From NCBI GenBank assembly GCA_035693805.1, contig DASSGA010000244.1:1-8801 (forward strand): a stretch of 8,801 bases of DNA. The letters run 5' to 3'. The translations under genes and the position numbers were made by a program. Of the stretch, positions 1 to 5,069 are shown one piece after another (the stretch's first letter is position 1; the number at the start of each line of letters is the position of its first letter). The notes below the pieces were generated by a model. That model was not told the origin of the DNA. It made no database searches and saw nothing but the letters and a program-made list of their open reading frames with translations. Source of the stretch: Kaftiobacterium sp035693805 (GTDB lineage Bacteria; Sysuimicrobiota; Sysuimicrobiia; Sysuimicrobiales; Kaftiobacteriaceae).

Positions 1-2
1 AC

Positions 3-74
3 GGCAGCTTCGGTATCCACAACCCGCGCTTCGCGCGGACGGTACTGCTGGCCACGCTCGACGCCTTGAAGTAG
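3..74 (+). CDS. C-terminal tail of a probable multiheme c-type cytochrome (5' end outside window)
   Basis: Only the last 23 residues and the TAG stop at 72-74 are inside the window. The visible peptide runs GSFGIHNPRFARTVL and then a short helical tail ending in LDALK. A G-(I/V)-H-N-P-(K/R) segment followed by an amphipathic helix is a common ending of periplasmic multiheme cytochromes c, where the histidine is often a distal heme ligand. That is family knowledge applied to a very short piece, and no CxxCH motif is in view. A strong GC hairpin starts 17 bases after the stop, consistent with the end of a transcription unit. The identity could be wrong; the reading frame and stop are more secure than the name. 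Confidence 0.45.
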   Translation, partial: GSFGIHNPRFARTVLLATLDALK

Positions 75-91
75 GTCGGGCGCGGCAGGTG

Positions 92-122
92 GAGGGACGG
101 CTGCGCGGGGCGGCCGTCCCTC
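92..122 (+). terminator. GC-rich hairpin after the upstream gene, terminator-like
   Basis: GAGGGACGGC (92-101) pairs perfectly with GCCGTCCCTC (113-122) around an 11-base loop, giving a 10-bp stem 17 bases after the stop at 74. There is no U-tract, so it is either a high-GC type of intrinsic terminator or a 3' stabilising hairpin. Confidence 0.5.
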
Positions 123-132
123 GTCACATCTG

Positions 133-149
133 AGGGCCGAATCGGCCCT
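133..149 (+). promoter_or_regulatory. Short perfect hairpin just before the start codon at 157
   Basis: AGGGCCG (133-139) pairs with CGGCCCT (143-149) around a three-base loop. It lies 7 bases upstream of the ATG at 157, where a ribosome binding site would be expected. The only purine-rich AGGG here is inside the stem, so the structure could limit translation of the next gene. The functional role is inferred. Confidence 0.25.
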
Positions 150-156
150 GGACCCG

Positions 157-510
157 ATGGGCGGGGGCTCGTCCCGGGGCTATCGTGAGATCGTGACCAT
201 CCGGCGATCCATCGATCGACTGGCGGATCCCGTGCGCTGCCCGCACTGCGGGTCGACGTTCACCTCCCGGAGCCGGCGCGGGCAGGGGTATTCCTGCCAC
301 TCCTGCTGGCGCGGGTTCACCGAGGCGGGAGGCCTCCCGTTCGACTTTGTGGCCGACGGGTGGACCCCGGAACTGGCGGCGCTCCAGGCCGCCGGGGAGG
401 TCATTGCCGTGCGTCTCCCGAACAGTTTCCTCGGAGTGAGTGTAATCAGCACCGCTCCGCTCCTGCTGCGGCGGGAGGCTTCACATCGTAGGGAGGTGGT
501 CACCCGATGA
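157..510 (+). CDS. Small zinc-ribbon protein of unknown function
   Basis: The 117-residue ORF has two CxxC pairs: CPHC at residues 28-31 and CHSC at 47-50. The CxxC-x15-CxxC spacing is typical of a structural zinc ribbon. After the ribbon comes an acidic/hydrophobic stretch (about 60-87) and then a weakly characterised, Arg-rich tail. Third codon positions are strongly GC-rich up to about residue 87, supporting real coding there, but are more mixed afterwards. The stop (508-510) overlaps the next ATG as ATGA, suggesting translational coupling to the SPW-type gene. The start is uncertain: the ATG at 157 lacks a clear Shine-Dalgarno and has a small hairpin upstream, and the GTG at 193 is an alternative that keeps both CxxC pairs. 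I do not recognise the family and assign no function. A minus-strand ORF over the same region has no recognisable domain. Confidence 0.6.
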   Translation: MGGGSSRGYREIVTIRRSIDRLADPVRCPHCGSTFTSRSRRGQGYSCHSCWRGFTEAGGLPFDFVADGWTPELAALQAAGEVIAVRLPNSFLGVSVISTAPLLLRREASHRREVVTR

Positions 511-656
511 AGTGGCTCAACGTCATCCTTGGCCTGTGGGTTGCCGTCTCGCCGTTCATCATCAAGGGCGCGCCCAGTTCGCTGCAGTGGAGCAACGTGA
601 TCGTCGGCATCGTCGTCGCCGTGCTCGCGTACATGGCGATGTCCGCGAAGGCCTAG
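507..656 (+). CDS. 49-residue SPW-repeat-type membrane protein
   Basis: The product starts MKWLNVILGLWVAVSPF and ends YMAMSAKA. It has two hydrophobic segments: about residues 4-19, holding the W-x-N-x-x-x-G-x-W-x-x-x-S-P-F pattern, and about 30-44, preceded by QWSNVIVG. This W-N...SP(W/F) pattern followed by W-(S/N)-N-V-I-V-G matches one unit of the SPW repeat membrane family (PF03779); Phe replaces the third motif residue. Proteins of the family usually have two such units or about 100 residues, so this is a minimal single-unit form. A good ribosome binding site, GGGAGG at 491-496, precedes the ATG at 507. The start overlaps the upstream zinc-ribbon stop by four bases, and a bidirectional hairpin follows at 689-715. 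The biochemical role of the family is not known. Confidence 0.8.
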   Translation: MKWLNVILGLWVAVSPFIIKGAPSSLQWSNVIVGIVVAVLAYMAMSAKA

Positions 657-688
657 CACTCGTTTCCGGTCTCCCGCCGCGCTCGACC

Positions 689-715
689 TGAGGGGCCGCA
701 TCTGGCGGCCCCTCA
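689..715. terminator. Bidirectional hairpin terminator between convergent genes
   Basis: TGAGGGGCCGC (689-699) and GCGGCCCCTCA (705-715) form a perfect 11-bp stem with a five-base loop. It lies between the SPW gene stop (656, plus strand) and the multicopper oxidase stop (720-722, minus strand). It is well placed to end both transcripts, though neither side has a T-rich tail. Confidence 0.65.
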
Positions 716-719
716 GCAT

Positions 720-1730
720 CTACGGCTGTACGATCACCGCCGTGACCATGCCGTGCATCCCGCGCTTGCTTTCCGCGTGCGAGAGGATGTGGCAGTGCAG
801 CGCCCAGGTCCCGGGCGCCTCCGCGGTGACCAAGATGTCGTAGCGCTCGCCCGGGGCGACGTTCACCGTATCGGCTTCATAGGGCGCCGGCAGCGGCCGC
901 CCGTCCTTGGCGATGACGCGCTGGGGGAGCCCGTGCAGGTGCATGGGGTGGATGATCTGGCCCTCATTCATGTAGCGGATGCGCAGGCGCTGGCCCCGCC
1001 TCACCGTGATCGGCTGCGTCGCTGGGAAGCTCTTGCCGTTGATTGTGTAGCCCAACGGTCCATCATTCACGACGAGGACGACATCCGAGGCGACCTGCGC
1101 TGCGCTTGCCCGGTCGCGCGGCTCCACGATAAAGGCCCCGAGCAGCCCGCGGGTGATCTGCTCGTCGCCGTTGTGCGAGTGGTACATGTGCGAGCCGACC
1201 GGCCGTGCCGTGAACTCATAGGTGAAGGTCTGCCCCGGGCGGACGGGAGGCTGCGTGATAAACGGCACTCCGTCCATCGCGTTCGGGGTCAACACGCCGT
1301 GGAAGTGGATGGAGGTACTCTCGGGCAGATCGTTCTTCAGCACGACCCGGACGCGATCGCCTTCCGTCACGCGGATGGTCGGGCCGGGCACCTGACCGTT
1401 GTAGCCGAACGCCTGGCGGGTGATCCCGGGCTCGACTTCCCATTGGACGGCTCGCGCGGTCACGTCGAACACCTTCACGCCTCCGACGACACGAGGCTGG
1501 ATCGGCTGGGCCCCCAGCCCCGCCGTCTTCGCGGGGAAGGCCTTGACCTTGGCCTCGTGCGCCGCGTCCATCTCCTCATGTCCTGCCGGTGCGGCCTGGG
1601 CCGGTGAGGGGTGGACCTGCGGGAGCATGCCGCCCACCCTCCGGTGAGACGCCGTCCAGAGACCTCCGGAGAACCCCAGCGCGATGCCGACGAAGACGAT
1701 CCCCAGCGTTCGAACCGGCCCCCGCATCAT
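720..1730 (-). CDS. Two-domain multicopper oxidase (small laccase-like), exported
   Basis: 336 residues from the ATG at 1728-1730; the next codon is also ATG. An N-terminal hydrophobic segment (about 8-27) is a signal peptide or membrane anchor, followed by a His/Met/Ala-rich linker (about 36-72). Two cupredoxin domains follow. Domain 1 has HFH (142-144) and YHSH (183-186), the domain-1 ligands of a trinuclear copper site. Domain 2 has HPMHLH (261-266) and HCHILSH (312-318), supplying type 1 copper (His261, Cys313, His318) and the remaining type 2/3 ligands. Domain 1 has Ser185 where a Cu nitrite reductase would have its type 1 Cys, so this is not NirK-like. Type 1 copper only in domain 2 fits the trimeric small-laccase (type B) group, which oxidises phenolic, metal or other donors and reduces O2 to water. 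The substrate cannot be read from sequence. The start overlaps the Rrf2 gene stop as ATGA. Confidence 0.9.
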   Translation of the reverse strand: MMRGPVRTLGIVFVGIALGFSGGLWTASHRRVGGMLPQVHPSPAQAAPAGHEEMDAAHEAKVKAFPAKTAGLGAQPIQPRVVGGVKVFDVTARAVQWEVEPGITRQAFGYNGQVPGPTIRVTEGDRVRVVLKNDLPESTSIHFHGVLTPNAMDGVPFITQPPVRPGQTFTYEFTARPVGSHMYHSHNGDEQITRGLLGAFIVEPRDRASAAQVASDVVLVVNDGPLGYTINGKSFPATQPITVRRGQRLRIRYMNEGQIIHPMHLHGLPQRVIAKDGRPLPAPYEADTVNVAPGERYDILVTAEAPGTWALHCHILSHAESKRGMHGMVTAVIVQP

Positions 1731-2167
1731 GAGGCTCTCCGCTTCGCGGGTCGAGTCGCGCGTGGTTTGGCCTCGAGCATCTGGGAGATGGTCACCGCAT
1801 CCATCTCGCGCATGAGGACGTCCTGGATGCGCTCCCACACCGGGTGGGCGGCGCAAGTGCGCTCGAGGGCGCACTCCCCCGGCACGAGCAGGCACCGGTT
1901 CAGACGGACGGGGCCCTCGACCGCCTCGATGACCTGACGCAGGGTGATGTGGCCGGGATCCTTCGCGAGCTGGATCCCCCCGCGCGCACCTCTCAGCGTA
2001 CGCAGGAAGCCGGCCCGGACCAGGGCCTGCACGACCTTCGTGAAGTAGGCTCGGGGGACGAGCTGTCGGCGGGCGACGTCGTCTGAACGGAGGACGCCGC
2101 TGCCGTCATGCCCCGCCAGATCCAGGACGATCCGGACCGCATAGTCTGCCTGCCGCGTGATTTCCAC
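1727..2167 (-). CDS. Rrf2-family transcriptional regulator with Fe-S cysteine triad
   Basis: 146 residues from a GTG start at 2165-2167, chosen because it gives the canonical N-terminus VEITRQADYAVRIVLDLA and has GGAGG (plus-strand cctcc at 2175-2179) seven bases upstream. An upstream ATG at 2254 would add 29 unmatched residues and read through the promoter-like sequence. The winged helix spans about 1-70, with the usual VPRAYFTKVVQAL and RGARGGIQLA segments. Cys92, Cys99 and Cys105 lie in the dimerisation/cluster loop as C-x6-C-x5-C, the position used for [2Fe-2S] or [4Fe-4S] clusters in IscR and NsrR. The protein probably senses nitric oxide, oxygen/redox or Fe-S status; the signal is not decidable here. 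It is cotranscribed and coupled with the multicopper oxidase, which is its likely target along with its own promoter. Confidence 0.9.
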   Translation of the reverse strand: MEITRQADYAVRIVLDLAGHDGSGVLRSDDVARRQLVPRAYFTKVVQALVRAGFLRTLRGARGGIQLAKDPGHITLRQVIEAVEGPVRLNRCLLVPGECALERTCAAHPVWERIQDVLMREMDAVTISQMLEAKPRATRPAKRRAS

Positions 2168-2174
2168 TCTCCTG

Positions 2175-2179
2175 CCTCC
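2175..2179 (-). promoter_or_regulatory. Ribosome binding site fixing the GTG start of the Rrf2 gene
   Basis: On the minus strand this reads GGAGG, followed by a seven-base spacer and the GTG at 2167. Together with the conserved N-terminus it decides the start. Confidence 0.7.
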
Positions 2180-2200
2180 CTCCGGGCACGGATCCTCCTT

Positions 2201-2216
2201 CCTTATAGTATAGGAG
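2201..2216 (-). promoter_or_regulatory. AT-rich dyad and -10-like element upstream of the Rrf2/oxidase operon
   Basis: The plus strand reads CCTTATAGTATAGGAG. TATAGTATA (2204-2212) is an odd-centred dyad and a rare AT island in GC-rich sequence. On the minus strand it contains TATACT (2212-2207), a good -10 hexamer placed about 40 bases before the GTG start. No convincing -35 hexamer is seen 16-18 bases upstream. A dyad overlapping the -10 is where an autoregulating Rrf2 protein would bind; that is inference. Confidence 0.4.
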
Positions 2217-2412
2217 AGATTCCGGACCCAGCAGCTCCGCTTACGGCCTATCATCGCAAGGAACAGCGGGCGAAGACATCGGACGGCGCCCCGATTTCTA
2301 TCGGGCGGGGGATGGATGGGGCCTTACCTGGGGAATCATCCGAAGGCCTGATGGACGGTCGCACGCGCGGAGCGCAGGATAGACGCAGAGCGACCATCAA
2401 GGGGGATTGCAC
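2217..2412. other. Divergent intergenic region
   Basis: This is the remaining spacer between the Rrf2 operon promoter and the small double-CxxC gene on the plus strand. It holds a short hairpin (CCCGAT 2290-2295 with ATCGGG 2300-2305, loop TTCT) and no convincing -35/-10 pair for the rightward genes. ORFs crossing it show no recognisable domain and look like shadows. Rightward transcription presumably starts here, but I cannot place the promoter. Confidence 0.35.
2399..2405 (+). promoter_or_regulatory. Ribosome binding site of the 56-residue double-CxxC gene
   Basis: AAGGGGG lies seven bases before the ATG at 2413 and is the main non-coding support for this very short gene. Confidence 0.55.
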
Positions 2413-2583
2413 ATGCGCGATCCGCGCGAGATCAGGCCGTCCGATACCTGCAGCCGGTGTGGGCTCCGCAAGGCGACCCAGGAGCTCGAGCAGCGGGGTA
2501 TCGTGATGCGCCTGTGCGACGACTGCTACTGGGGTAAGGAGTCCGCGGACAAGACCCGCGATGACTCCACCCCGGCCGCCTAG
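2413..2583 (+). CDS. 56-residue double-CxxC (zinc-ribbon-like) protein, unknown function
   Basis: The frame from ATG 2413 to TAG 2581-2583 encodes a 56-residue, soluble, charged protein. CSRC is at residues 13-16 and CDDC at 35-38, with 18 residues between the pairs, so a single treble-clef or zinc-ribbon-like metal site is likely. An Fe site is possible but less so. Support for coding comes from the AAGGGGG ribosome binding site at proper spacing, GC-rich third positions, and the paired cysteines. No family is recognised. It is the first gene of the rightward cluster that continues, after a 128-base gap, into the DUF4190-like, HybA-like and HybB-like genes. A regulatory or assembly role is possible but unsupported. 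Overlapping longer ORFs in other frames lack any motif. Confidence 0.65.
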   Translation: MRDPREIRPSDTCSRCGLRKATQELEQRGIVMRLCDDCYWGKESADKTRDDSTPAA

Positions 2584-2711
2584 CCTCCCTACCCGCCCGT
2601 CACTGGTAGTTCTCCCCCTCCGAACGAGGATGTCTGCGCCCCGGACCGGAGCGTTCACCCGACGCGGCATGACCCCCTCAGGGCCTATCGTGAGGCCAGG
2701 AGGTGGGGACA
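2584..2711 (+). other. Spacer between the small CxxC gene and the HybAB cluster
   Basis: No gene, clear terminator or convincing promoter is visible. It ends with the AGGAGG ribosome binding site of the following gene. A weak imperfect repeat, GGCCT...AGGCC, lies around 2683-2697 just ahead of that site. Confidence 0.3.
2698..2703 (+). promoter_or_regulatory. Ribosome binding site deciding ATG 2712
   Basis: AGGAGG lies eight bases before the ATG at 2712 and overlaps the in-frame GTG at 2703, so the ATG is the real start. Confidence 0.75.
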
Positions 2712-3011
2712 ATGCCGCAGGTCCTTCGCGTCGCAGGGGACATCAAGGAAGCCCGCCCGCTCTGCCGGGCAGCGGCCGCCAGTTTCGCCGTTAGTCTGGT
2801 CGCTCTCCGGGTCTGCTGGCTGCCCGGGGTGAACTGCGTCCTCGGCGCCGCGGCGATCGCGCTTGGCGCCGTGGCGGCCTGGCAGATCCTGCGCAGCCGC
2901 GGGACGAAGTGCGGGCTGGACGAAGCCATCGCCGGGGTGGTTCTCGGGATGGTGGTCATGGGCTTGTCGCTGTTCTTCATGTCGGCGCTCGTCGCCGCAT
3001 GGCGACGGTGA
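2712..3011 (+). CDS. DUF4190-like small membrane protein
   Basis: 99 residues from ATG 2712. Hydrophobic segments lie at about 22-37, 39-60 and 71-96, separated by short polar loops. The order of a Gly-rich helix ending in AAWQILRSRG, a short loop, then AIAGVVLGMVVMGLSL closely resembles the DUF4190 pattern of A-x-x-Q-I-x-R...G-x-A-I-A-G-x-x-L-G. Cysteines at 18, 35, 42 and 67 do not form a CxxC motif. It ends 13 bases before the HybA-like gene, and the ribosome binding site of that gene begins at the last base of its stop codon, so the two are almost certainly cotranscribed. It may be an accessory or assembly membrane subunit for the HybA/HybB module; that role is inferred from position only. 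The family has no established biochemical function. Confidence 0.75.
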   Translation: MPQVLRVAGDIKEARPLCRAAAASFAVSLVALRVCWLPGVNCVLGAAAIALGAVAAWQILRSRGTKCGLDEAIAGVVLGMVVMGLSLFFMSALVAAWRR

Positions 3012-3024
3012 GGAGGAGACCACG

Positions 3025-3903
3025 ATGAGCCTCACCCGTCGCGAGTTCCTCCACCTCGCCGCCGCGAGCGGCCTCGGCGTCACGGTCCTGGGCGCGTCGC
3101 GCCCGGCTCTGGCCATGCCGAAAGCAGGGATGGGGGTGCTGATCGACGTCGCGCGATGCGTCGGATGTCGCGCCTGCGAGGGTGCCTGCAAAGCCTACCA
3201 CGGCTTCCCTGAAGGCGAGTCCTCCGACCTGGGACCGCAGGCCTGGACGTATGTGCGGTTTGCCGCGCTCCGGGAGCCGAAGTCCCACCTCAACCTCGGC
3301 GCTGATGGAGCATCGCAGCGGTCCTTCAAGGTGCAGTGCATGCACTGCGCGGACCCTGCCTGTGCCTCCGCCTGTCCCGTCGCCGCGCTCCGCAAGACGG
3401 CGGCGGGCCCGGTGACCTACGACGCCGGCCGGTGCCTGGGCTGCCGCTACTGCATGGTGGCCTGCCCGTTCCAGGTCCCGCGATTCGAGTGGGGCAAGGT
3501 GCTGCCCGAGATCAGGAAGTGCAACATGTGCGCCGAGCGGCAAGCCGCGGGCAAGGTGCCGGCCTGCGTCGAGGCCTGCCCCATGGAGGCGCTGCAGTTC
3601 GGCCCGAGGGACAGTCTGCTCGCCGAAGCGGCCCGGAGGATCGCGGGCGACCGCTCCCGCTATGTGCCGGCGATCTACGGGGCCGAGGAGGCCGGTGGGA
3701 CGTCCATCTTGTACGTGTCCGACGTTCCCTTCGAGGAGCTGGGCTTTCCGGTCGTCGTGCGTGAACCGCTGCCGGCATACACCTGGCGAGCCCTGGGGAA
3801 GATCCCGGGCGTGGTCGTGGCCCTCGGCGCGACGCTGACGGCGGTCGAAGTGGTGGTGCGGCGGCGCATGGAGATGCAGCGAGAGGACGGTGACCGATCG
3901 TGA
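3025..3903 (+). CDS. hybA: HybA-like periplasmic 4x[4Fe-4S] ferredoxin subunit, Tat-exported, membrane-anchored
   Basis: 292 residues from ATG 3025, preceded by AGGAGG (3011-3016) with an eight-base spacer. The N-terminus has a twin-arginine signal (TRREFLHLAAAS, residues 4-15) with likely cleavage after ALA at 28-30. Sixteen cysteines form four [4Fe-4S] sites: 45/48/51/55, 105/108/113/117, 137/140/143/147 and 166/169/181/185; none is missing. The later segment YGAEEAGGTSILYVSDVPFE (218-237) resembles the HybA C-terminal region, and a transmembrane helix at about 259-278 anchors it. HybA carries electrons between a periplasmic catalytic subunit and the quinone-site protein HybB. The HybB-like gene follows with a four-base overlap. 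E. coli HybA is somewhat longer (about 328). No hydrogenase large or small subunit lies in the window, so the partner enzyme may not be a hydrogenase; the symbol denotes similarity. Confidence 0.88.
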   Translation: MSLTRREFLHLAAASGLGVTVLGASRPALAMPKAGMGVLIDVARCVGCRACEGACKAYHGFPEGESSDLGPQAWTYVRFAALREPKSHLNLGADGASQRSFKVQCMHCADPACASACPVAALRKTAAGPVTYDAGRCLGCRYCMVACPFQVPRFEWGKVLPEIRKCNMCAERQAAGKVPACVEACPMEALQFGPRDSLLAEAARRIAGDRSRYVPAIYGAEEAGGTSILYVSDVPFEELGFPVVVREPLPAYTWRALGKIPGVVVALGATLTAVEVVVRRRMEMQREDGDRS

Positions 3904-5069
3904 CGATCTCCCGCGTGCGCGTTCGTCCGGTGCGAGCGGCGTTGTGGCTGATGGCACTCGCCGGCGGCGTGGCCGCCGTGATTCGATACGTCTGGGGCCT
4001 GGGCGCAGTGACGAATCTCTCCGACCGCTTCCCCTGGGGACTGTGGATCGGGTTTGACGTGATGAGCGGCGTCGCGCTGGCGGCGGGCGGCTTCACGATC
4101 GCGGCCACCGTCCATGTCTTCAAACTGCACCGCTACCGCGCGCTCCTGCACCCGGCCATCCTCACCGGCTTTCTCGGCTACGTGCTGGTCGTCGGGGCGC
4201 TGCTCATCGACCTCGGCCGGCCCTGGAACCTCTGGAACATCTTGCGCCCTTTGTTTCTGTTCAATTCTCACTCGGTCATGTTCGAGGTCGCCTGGTGCGT
4301 GATACTGTACACGACCGTCCTGGCGCTCGAGTTCGGGCAGGTGGTCCTCACGCGGTTCCGCCTGTGGACACTGCTGCGGATCACGCAGCTGGCCATCCCA
4401 CCGCTGGTCGTCGCCGGGGTGCTGCTCTCAACGCTGCACCAGTCGTCCCTGGGGGCACTCTTCCTCATCGTCCCCGGGAAACTCTATCCGCTGTGGTTCA
4501 CGCCCCTGCTGCCGGTGCTGTTCTTCATCTCCGCGGTTGCCGTCGGACTGGCCATGGTCACGGTCGAAGCCACGCTCTCTGCCAGGGCATTCCACCATGA
4601 GCTCGAGATCCCGCTGTTCACCGACCTCGGCCGGGCGGCGGCGGTCGTGCTCTCGCTCTACCTCGGCGTGAAGGTCGTCGATCTCGCGGTCCGGGGCGCG
4701 TGGCCCCTCGCCATCACAGGAAGCATCGAGAGCGTGATGTTCCTGATCGAGCTTGCCGCGGGCGTCGTGCTGCCGCTGGTCCTGCTGGTCACACCGGCGG
4801 CGCGGTCGCGACGCGGGCTCGCCGTGGCCTCCTGGCTGATCGTGGGCGGGGTCGTGCTGAACCGCGTGAACGTGGCCGTGACGGGGATGCTGCGGGGAAG
4901 CGGCGCGACCTACGTGCCCGCCGTGGGTGAGATCGTGATCACCGCGGGTGTCGTCTCGGCCGGGGTGCTGGCCTACCTCTGGATCGCCGAGCACCTGCCC
5001 GTGTTCGAGCACGAGGGCCCCCCAGCGGACCATCTGCCGGCGGGAGCGGCCACCGTCCCGGCGTCATGA
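3900..5069 (+). CDS. hybB: HybB-like (NrfD/PsrC superfamily) quinone-site integral membrane subunit
   Basis: 389 residues from a GTG start whose GTGA overlaps the upstream stop. The length matches HybB (about 392). The protein is highly hydrophobic, with about ten predicted membrane helices. HybB hallmarks are present: GLGAVTNLSDRFPWGLWIGFD (33-53, with the FPWGLW core), LIDLGRPWN (102-110), NSHSVMFEV (122-130), and TLHQSSLGAL (178-187). These proteins exchange electrons with the quinone pool and carry no cofactor of their own, working with a HybA-type ferredoxin. Overlap with the HybA-like gene implies a complex of the two. The C-terminal tail (365-389) is soluble. The stop TGA (5067-5069) lies inside TCATGA, shared with the stop of the convergent response regulator gene, so there is no intergenic terminator. 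Confidence 0.9.
   Translation: MTISRVRVRPVRAALWLMALAGGVAAVIRYVWGLGAVTNLSDRFPWGLWIGFDVMSGVALAAGGFTIAATVHVFKLHRYRALLHPAILTGFLGYVLVVGALLIDLGRPWNLWNILRPLFLFNSHSVMFEVAWCVILYTTVLALEFGQVVLTRFRLWTLLRITQLAIPPLVVAGVLLSTLHQSSLGALFLIVPGKLYPLWFTPLLPVLFFISAVAVGLAMVTVEATLSARAFHHELEIPLFTDLGRAAAVVLSLYLGVKVVDLAVRGAWPLAITGSIESVMFLIELAAGVVLPLVLLVTPAARSRRGLAVASWLIVGGVVLNRVNVAVTGMLRGSGATYVPAVGEIVITAGVVSAGVLAYLWIAEHLPVFEHEGPPADHLPAGAATVPAS

Noticed and set aside
180..719. 179-codon minus-strand ORF across the zinc-ribbon and SPW genes
   Set aside because: It starts inside the terminator hairpin, lacks motifs, and is incompatible with the well-supported SPW gene.
753..1607. 284-codon plus-strand ORF opposite the multicopper oxidase
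   Set aside because: No recognisable motif; the opposite strand has all copper ligands in order.
720..1730. Copper nitrite reductase (NirK)
   Set aside because: Domain 1 has YHSH rather than the YHCAP type 1 site, and domain 2 has a laccase-type HCH motif, so it is a multicopper oxidase.
2108..2506. 132-codon plus-strand ORF running out of the Rrf2 gene
   Set aside because: It begins within the Rrf2 coding region on the other strand, crosses its promoter, and has no domain pattern.
2251..2712. 153-codon minus-strand ORF over the intergenic region and the 56-residue gene
   Set aside because: Pro/Arg-rich, no motif, no ribosome binding site; best explained as a shadow.
2977..3957. 326-codon minus-strand ORF opposite the HybA-like gene
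   Set aside because: Low-complexity antisense translation; the plus strand encodes four intact Fe-S sites and a Tat signal.
3025..5069. DmsBC/PsrBC- or NrfCD-type pair
   Set aside because: The Tat signal plus C-terminal anchor, the GGTSILYVSDVPFE segment and the HybB hallmark segments fit HybA/HybB better than NrfC/NrfD or PsrB/PsrC, although all share the superfamily.
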